Source of the DNA: Strongylocentrotus purpuratus
Taxonomy: Eukaryota > Echinodermata > Echinoidea > Camarodonta > Strongylocentrotidae
Reading direction: 5' to 3'
NCBI RefSeq assembly: GCF_000002235.5
Contig: NW_022145604.1
Span: 27,625,291-27,689,290, forward strand
Length of the DNA: 64,000 nucleotides
Shown piece by piece: positions 60,101 through 64,000 of the stretch. Every line of letters begins with the position of its first letter. The first letter of the stretch is position 1. The position numbers were made by a program, and so were the translations under genes. Under the pieces are notes generated by a model, which saw nothing but the letters and a program-made list of their open reading frames with translations, did no database searches and was not told the origin of the DNA.

Positions 60101-62274
60101 GAAATGACAGCTATTACATTATTGAGGTGAAAAAAAAATGCCAGTCCATGAAGAATTGTAAGTATTTCAGAGGTTTAAGAATTAAAACAAGGGAAACAAA
60201 TGTAAATTACAAAGAGTAATGAAGCGCTTTTCCAAAGTTTCTTCCCCACTATCTCCTGGTATTACTCTGGGCTAAACACAGCAGACATATCTGCCAACCT
60301 TTCACAGTACAATATATCAAACTCTGAAGGAAAGATTAGGAATACAGTCTATTTTGCATAGTTATTACATAGATATTTTCAGAAAAATAGAGAAATCTAG
60401 GGTTCATGATATCAGTGTGAAGGCAAATTAAACATTAGAACCATTCCCCCAAAATAGGAGTGGTTGGCAGATGTGAGCAAAGTGTGAAGAAAAGAATTAG
60501 AATACAGACACAGGGGCTCACTCTCTTGGTCCATTTACGTAACAACCCATCCATCCGTCCTGACCCACAAAAAGCCCCAAACTGAGCGACGGTCAATACC
60601 TTTAGGCGAGTTGATGAAGTACGGTGAGATGTAACCTCGGTCAAACTTGAGACCCTCAATGACCTCTAGCTCATCATTCAACGTCTTGCCGTCCTTGACC
60701 GTGATGACGCCATGGCGACCAACCTTCTTCATCGCCCTGGAGATGAGCTCACCGATTCCTGCATCGCCGTTAGCCGAGATGGTAGCAACCTACAAAAGAA
60801 AAAAAATGGACCCGTTTGTTTTGGATTCCTCCTTTGTCATGAAGTCCACTTCCAATTATTTGGTAGTTATCAACATGCGTTTCTTTCCTATCCTTCCTGC
60901 CATTAGGTTTTCTTCAACCAACCCTGCAATAAAGCAGTACTTGTTCTAAGGAAACCACCCAAAGAATAAAGCCAGCAAAAATTATGACAGTTGTGAAAAG
61001 CAAAATTAGGAAAAGGGAACTTGGGACAATACATACAAGTAGAGGCAGTTCAACATGTAAATGGATGTAGGTTAATTATATGTTTTCTCTTTCTTCACCC
61101 AAATTTGACATACTACAGAAATGCTATACTTGACTGATAACTTCTTTTCATTTGAATTACTTCACTCTATGGTCTAGAGACAACTTTCATGATTTGATGA
61201 AAAAGTTGAACGTTCAACCTCTTTCTTTTATTTGCTATTTGTCAAGAATAAAAAATTTAATGAATTTCGAAAGCAGATGTGAATATTTTGAAGAAAAGAT
61301 GAATCACCTGTGCAATTTCTTCTGGTGTTGTGACTGGCTTGGACTGTCTCTGTAACTCTTTGATGACCACATCGACAGCATTCATGATGCCTTTCCTGAT
61401 TTCAGTGGGGTTTGCACCTCGGCTGATGTTGTCAAAGCCCTCCTTGGCGATGGCTCGTGCCAACACAGTTGCCGTTGTGGTTCCATCGCCGGCCTCCTCG
61501 TTTGTGTTGTTTGCAACGTCTTGGACAAGTTTAGCTCCAATGTTCTGCCATTTGTCTTTGAGTTCAATGGCCTTAGCGACTGTGACTCCGTCTTTGGTGA
61601 TTTTAGGACTGCCCCAGCTCTGCTCTATAATTACATTACGTCCCTGTGAATGCAAGAAGGGATGAAGTGAATGCGGGGATGAAATGAGGATAGTGATAGA
61701 TTCCGCAAACTCCAGTTACATGCTACGAACAAATGGTGCTCATTCAGGAGCTTAACTTCTTCTTTTTTTGGTGATCTGCAGGCATTACTTTAATATTATG
61801 TAATTCCTTCAACAACAAAATACTTTGGGTATTCTTTTGTTTGTTTTATTCCTTGTATTCCTGGAATGGAATGAATATACAATAAGTACCAGACCTTAAT
61901 TTCATTTCAGGGCCTGTGTTACTGCTAGACCACTGAAGTGGCGATGCACTAATCCCTAACTTATCTGTCCCTAATTTCAGATGGCGAGAATGGGAATTAT
62001 AAAAAAACAGTATGAAATATCTTAACTGGGCACTTCAAACTCTTTCCCTGGCTTGCATTTTTTTAAAGCTGCATCAACTCACCTTAGGTCCCATTGTGAC
62101 TGCTACAGCATCAGCTAAGAGGTCGACGCCCTGAAGCATCATACCCCTGGCCTCTGCGCCAAACTTGATGTCCTTAGCATAGCTTCTGGCGAGATGTGGG
62201 CACACAGCTCTGCTTATTGAGGGTGTGAGTGCCCTTGAGGTGAGTGGCCTCAGTACGCTGGATATTCTATACAT
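54144..62274 (-). CDS. HSPD1: Mitochondrial 60 kDa chaperonin HSP60 (10 coding exons)
   Basis: Group I chaperonin that folds imported proteins in the mitochondrial matrix with HSP10 and ATP. Exons in transcript order: 62083-62274, 61308-61643, 60600-60789, 59652-59820, 58770-58869, 57497-57604, 56772-56909, 55918-56092, 55047-55225, 54144-54317. All are GT-AG and in phase, giving 586 aa (human 573). Residues 1 to about 32 are Arg/Ser-rich without acids, a typical matrix presequence, followed by [11 protein letters not shown] at the mature start. The nucleotide-binding [11 protein letters not shown] loop starts at residue 116. The Cpn60 signature [12 protein letters not shown] is at 436-447. 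The C-terminus is a GGM-repeat tail, as in animal HSP60. The in-frame upstream Met at 62343 is rejected because it lies in the polypyrimidine tract of a 5'-UTR intron. Exon 9 to 10 is separated by a 55-bp minisatellite. SF3B1 is convergent, 6.3 kb away. Confidence 0.96.
54354..54540. mobile_element. TTAA-flanked MITE family F4, copy 6
   Basis: TTAA on both sides. AGTCTGTCTGCATTAGTTTA at one end, AGTACTGTGGGGAT at the other, with the shared GGATCATGGGGGACCAACGG core. HSPD1 intron 9. Confidence 0.75.
54717..54991 (+). repeat. Minisatellite, 5 x 55 bp
   Basis: Five almost identical 55-bp units (GGGAGTGGTGCTAATAGAGA ...) starting at 54717, 54772, 54827, 54882 and 54937. The near identity implies recent expansion. 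It lies in HSPD1 intron 9, 56 bp below exon 9. Confidence 0.97.
55672..55824. mobile_element. Palindromic MITE with GGGCCC.GTTTCAT ends
   Basis: CAGGGCCCCATTTCATACAA against CTATGAAACAGGGCCC. It is the compact relative of 5943-6239 without tandem expansion. HSPD1 intron 8. Confidence 0.7.
56944..57136. mobile_element. TTAA-flanked MITE family F4, copy 7
   Basis: TTAA at 56940-56943 and 57137-57140. Core GTGACAGGTGGCTATCTCAT and GGATCATGGGGGACCAACAG. HSPD1 intron 6. A scrap of the F3 right end (TCAGATTCTGAAACAAAATC) follows at 57164-57183. Confidence 0.75.
57232..57382 (-). pseudogene. Decayed duplicate of HSPD1 exon 6 end and its donor
   Basis: A tandem duplication with period about 156 bp: 57232-57382 repeats 57389-57537, including TAACATTGGAGGCTC, TTCATTATCGTG and the coding end of exon 6. 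The copy keeps an intact donor (CTCAAG/GTAAGAAT, minus strand, exon side ending at 57343) but carries substitutions in about 40 nt of former coding sequence. Confidence 0.85.
57665..58041 (-). mobile_element. TTAA-flanked MITE family F6, reverse copy
   Basis: 377 bp between TTAA (57661-57664, 58042-58045). Ends AGATAAAGTAGAGTTCTGG and CAGAACTCAACATTCTCT are inverted. HSPD1 intron 5. Confidence 0.75.
59327..59634. mobile_element. Palindromic MITE with TGTTTCACAAAGATCCCAAG ends, copy 2
   Basis: GGGTGTTTCACAAAGATC and GAATCTTTGTGAAACACCC are inverted. Inner arms also pair around GAGATTTCATG. It ends about 18 bp from HSPD1 exon 4 (intron 4). Confidence 0.7.
59899..60060. mobile_element. Palindromic MITE with GCGATTGAT repeats, copy 2
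   Basis: GGGCCCCCGTCTTACAAAGA against TCTTTGTAAGACGGGGCCC. The core TACATAGTTGCGATTGATAT is shared with 35842-35968. HSPD1 intron 3. Confidence 0.75.
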
Positions 62275-62338
62275 GTTTAATTTTATGTGCTGTAGTGGAG
62301 GAAAGAGAGCGAGTAAGAGAGAGAGAGAGAGATAGTTA
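62275..62338 (-). promoter_or_regulatory. 5'-UTR splice acceptor and polypyrimidine tract of HSPD1
   Basis: Read on the minus strand, a long CT-repeat tract is followed by CTTTCCTCCACTACAG, with the acceptor G at 62290 and UTR exon from 62289. This is 15 nt before the ATG that gives the matrix presequence. It supports a noncoding first exon further upstream and fixes the start codon. Confidence 0.65.
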
Positions 62339-62344
62339 GCCATT

Positions 62345-62855
62345 GCTTTTTACAGTAATATTTTTTAAAGAAACTATGCTCCTTCAATTTAATGTGCATC
62401 GTTGCCCAACACTGGCATGACAAGTCTACATGAAAATGATTCCCACATGCTTTAATTCAGTTGCTTCGGCCTAGAACATGGAAGTGAAAGATGAAATGCC
62501 AAATCATTTGCTTTTATCTGACTAAGGACCAAAGAAAGACAATGCCAATGAAGTATGAACTGACTGAACAAGGACTAAAAAGTAAAATGATAAACACTGA
62601 TGTAGACTGTAGAGTTTATAAGGCAGGTAAATACACTGGAGTTTTTAAGTCAAATGAACTTGGAAAAGAAATAAGCAGAATTCATTGTTGGTGTTTAGTA
62701 ATTCATTGGTTGTAGAACAGTAGATCTACATGAAGATCAGTAGATGCGCAATTTGTAGGATGTGCTATATTTGCTGTGACCAATGACCAGGCAACATAAA
62801 ATCCCCTAAAAGCTGCCCTTTTACTTCAGAAACAAAAGGAAAAATTAATCAGTAA
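62345..62855. other. Upstream flank of HSPD1, no gene or heat-shock element seen
   Basis: AT-rich. I searched by eye for repeated nGAAn/nTTCn heat-shock boxes and found no convincing array. If the UTR intron is real this is intronic, and the promoter lies beyond 63.65 kb. Confidence 0.4.
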
Positions 62856-62858
62856 TTG

Positions 62859-63223
62859 GCGCTGGTCCGAGAATAAGGATCGTCCGCACAAACAAGGATC
62901 AACTTCGTAAACACGTCCGTAAAAAAAAAAACTGATCCGCGTGTTGGCGACGAGAAAAACAGATTCCGCAATGATTTTCTTGATGCATTTTACATTGACT
63001 TTGCACAGAGACTTTCACGTTATGAGTGAAGAGTGATGAATCCTTGAGAATTAAGCAGGACAACCTATAAAAGTAGATGGTGAACTGGGGGTATCGTATC
63101 ACATGGAATCCATTTTTCGCATCGGCAGCGCCCGGATCAAGAACCCGAAACTAGAGTCTAAAAAAAAACGCCAGTGAAAATGCGGACGATCATTATTTTT
63201 TAGGACGCATTTTGTCCTAGGAC
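62859..63223. mobile_element. Inverted-repeat element with GCTGGTCC ends
   Basis: GCGCTGGTCCGAG and GGATCGTCCGCA at the left pair with TGCGGACGATC and TAGGACCAGC at the right. About 365 bp. Target duplication not resolved. Confidence 0.6.
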
Positions 63224-63447
63224 CAGCACCCCTTCTATTAATAGAACTTTTGAAAGGAAGGCAGTAGATCTACTTTATTTTGATAGTGTCTTTGCCTCAA
63301 TGCTCGAAATCTGATTCTTGATTCCTTTTTCCTTTTCCTTTGTCATGTTTGTCATAAAAAAAAAAATCCTCGTCATAAACAGATCAATTTATTAATTTCA
63401 TATTTTCACAAAAGACAGAATGGTGCAACCTAGACCGAATTTTCCGT

Positions 63448-64000
63448 CTCTTTCGTTCGTTAGCCTCTTATTGGGGTAGGGTCGGCTCTCTCTTTAGAGA
63501 CGGAAGCCGTTTATGCACATGTCCTTGCTAACGCCACGGCCAGTTCTGGTCGTAGCGTTTTGCCCCCAAAATCCCCCAAAATGTCATTTTACCTCGAGCA
63601 TGTTATATTGTAAATTAGGCCTAGGCTATAATAAATCAGTTCCACTTACCAACTTGACTGAAATAATCAGTTTAATAGTCCCTTTTTAGGAAATTATGGG
63701 TCAAAATCGGAATCCATGTTGATTTTCAACATGGATTCCGATTTTGACCCATAATTTCCTAAAAAGGGACTATTAAACTGATTATTTCAGTCAAGTTGGT
63801 AAGTGGAACTGATTTATTATAGCCTAGGCCTAATTTACAATATAACATGCTCGAGGTAAAATGACATTTTGGGGGATTTTGGGGGCAAAACGCTACGACC
63901 AGAACTGGCCGTGGCGTTAGCAAGGACATGTGCATAAACGGCTTCCGTCTCTAAAGAGAGAGCCGACCCTACCCCAATAAGAGGCTAACGAACGAAAGAG
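63448..64000. repeat. Perfect palindrome, arms at least 276 bp, 3-nt centre
   Basis: The sequence from 63448 to 63722 is the exact reverse complement of 63726 to 64000 as far as I can check by eye. The axis is at 63724 (CATGTTGA-TTT-TCAACATG). It runs to the window edge, so the true length is unknown. It is either a natural large palindrome or an assembly/library fold-back. Confidence 0.9.
63640..63655 (-). promoter_or_regulatory. Candidate 5'-UTR donor for HSPD1 (inside palindrome left arm)
   Basis: The minus strand reads CAAGTTG/GTAAGTGG, a near-consensus donor with the exon end at 63650. Joined to the acceptor at 62290 it would make a 1.36 kb UTR intron. The mirror copy on the plus strand of the right arm is identical, so this site could equally belong to a divergent neighbour. 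Inference only. Confidence 0.25.

Noticed and set aside
62275..62343. Upstream in-frame Met giving a 23-residue longer HSP60
   Set aside because: The extension translates a polypyrimidine tract and splice acceptor; the downstream ATG gives a normal matrix presequence.

Overview
This is animal genomic DNA. It has three intron-rich protein genes with GT-AG splicing, tRNA-derived SINEs, LINE remnants, many short inverted-repeat DNA transposons and long poly-G/poly-C runs. Protein similarity, SF3B1-HSPD1 linkage and repeat style suggest an invertebrate deuterostome, most likely a sea urchin. The species is inferred, not shown.

Layout. (1) 0.9-10.9 kb, minus strand: sorcin (SRI), 8 coding exons, 192 aa. 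Its roughly 9.4 kb of introns are packed with TTAA-flanked elements, a tripled 75-bp repeat, GA tracts and a diverged tandem duplication. (2) 10.9-23.7 kb: no gene found. This block holds a 7SL-like fragment, nested hAT and TA-flanked elements, LINE pieces, a roughly 1.2 kb tandem array carrying a GCGAAGC mini-hairpin in most units, and many homopolymer-rich repeats. (3) 23.7-47.9 kb, plus strand: SF3B1 (splicing factor 3b subunit 1), 23 coding exons, 1337 aa, apparently intact. (4) 47.9-54.1 kb: convergent 3' flanks with a chain of three transposons that share TTAA sites. (5) 54.1-62.3 kb, minus strand: HSPD1 (mitochondrial HSP60), 10 coding exons, 586 aa, probably with an extra 5'-UTR exon. 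(6) 62.3-64.0 kb: 5' flank of HSPD1, ending in an apparently perfect palindrome with arms of at least 276 bp.

All three are housekeeping or signalling genes and form no operon-like unit. SF3B1 acts in the nuclear U2 snRNP, HSP60 folds proteins in the mitochondrial matrix, and sorcin is a calcium sensor. SF3B1 and HSPD1 are also near neighbours in human (2q33.1), so the linkage looks ancient.

The most unusual observations are the terminal palindrome, the stable-hairpin array, decayed partial copies of neighbouring exons inside introns of both SF3B1 and HSPD1, directly abutting TTAA elements, three elements with 6-bp target duplications, and a 7SL/Alu-domain-like fragment. I read everything by eye. 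Exon junctions were checked for frame and splice sites; transposon class names are inferences.
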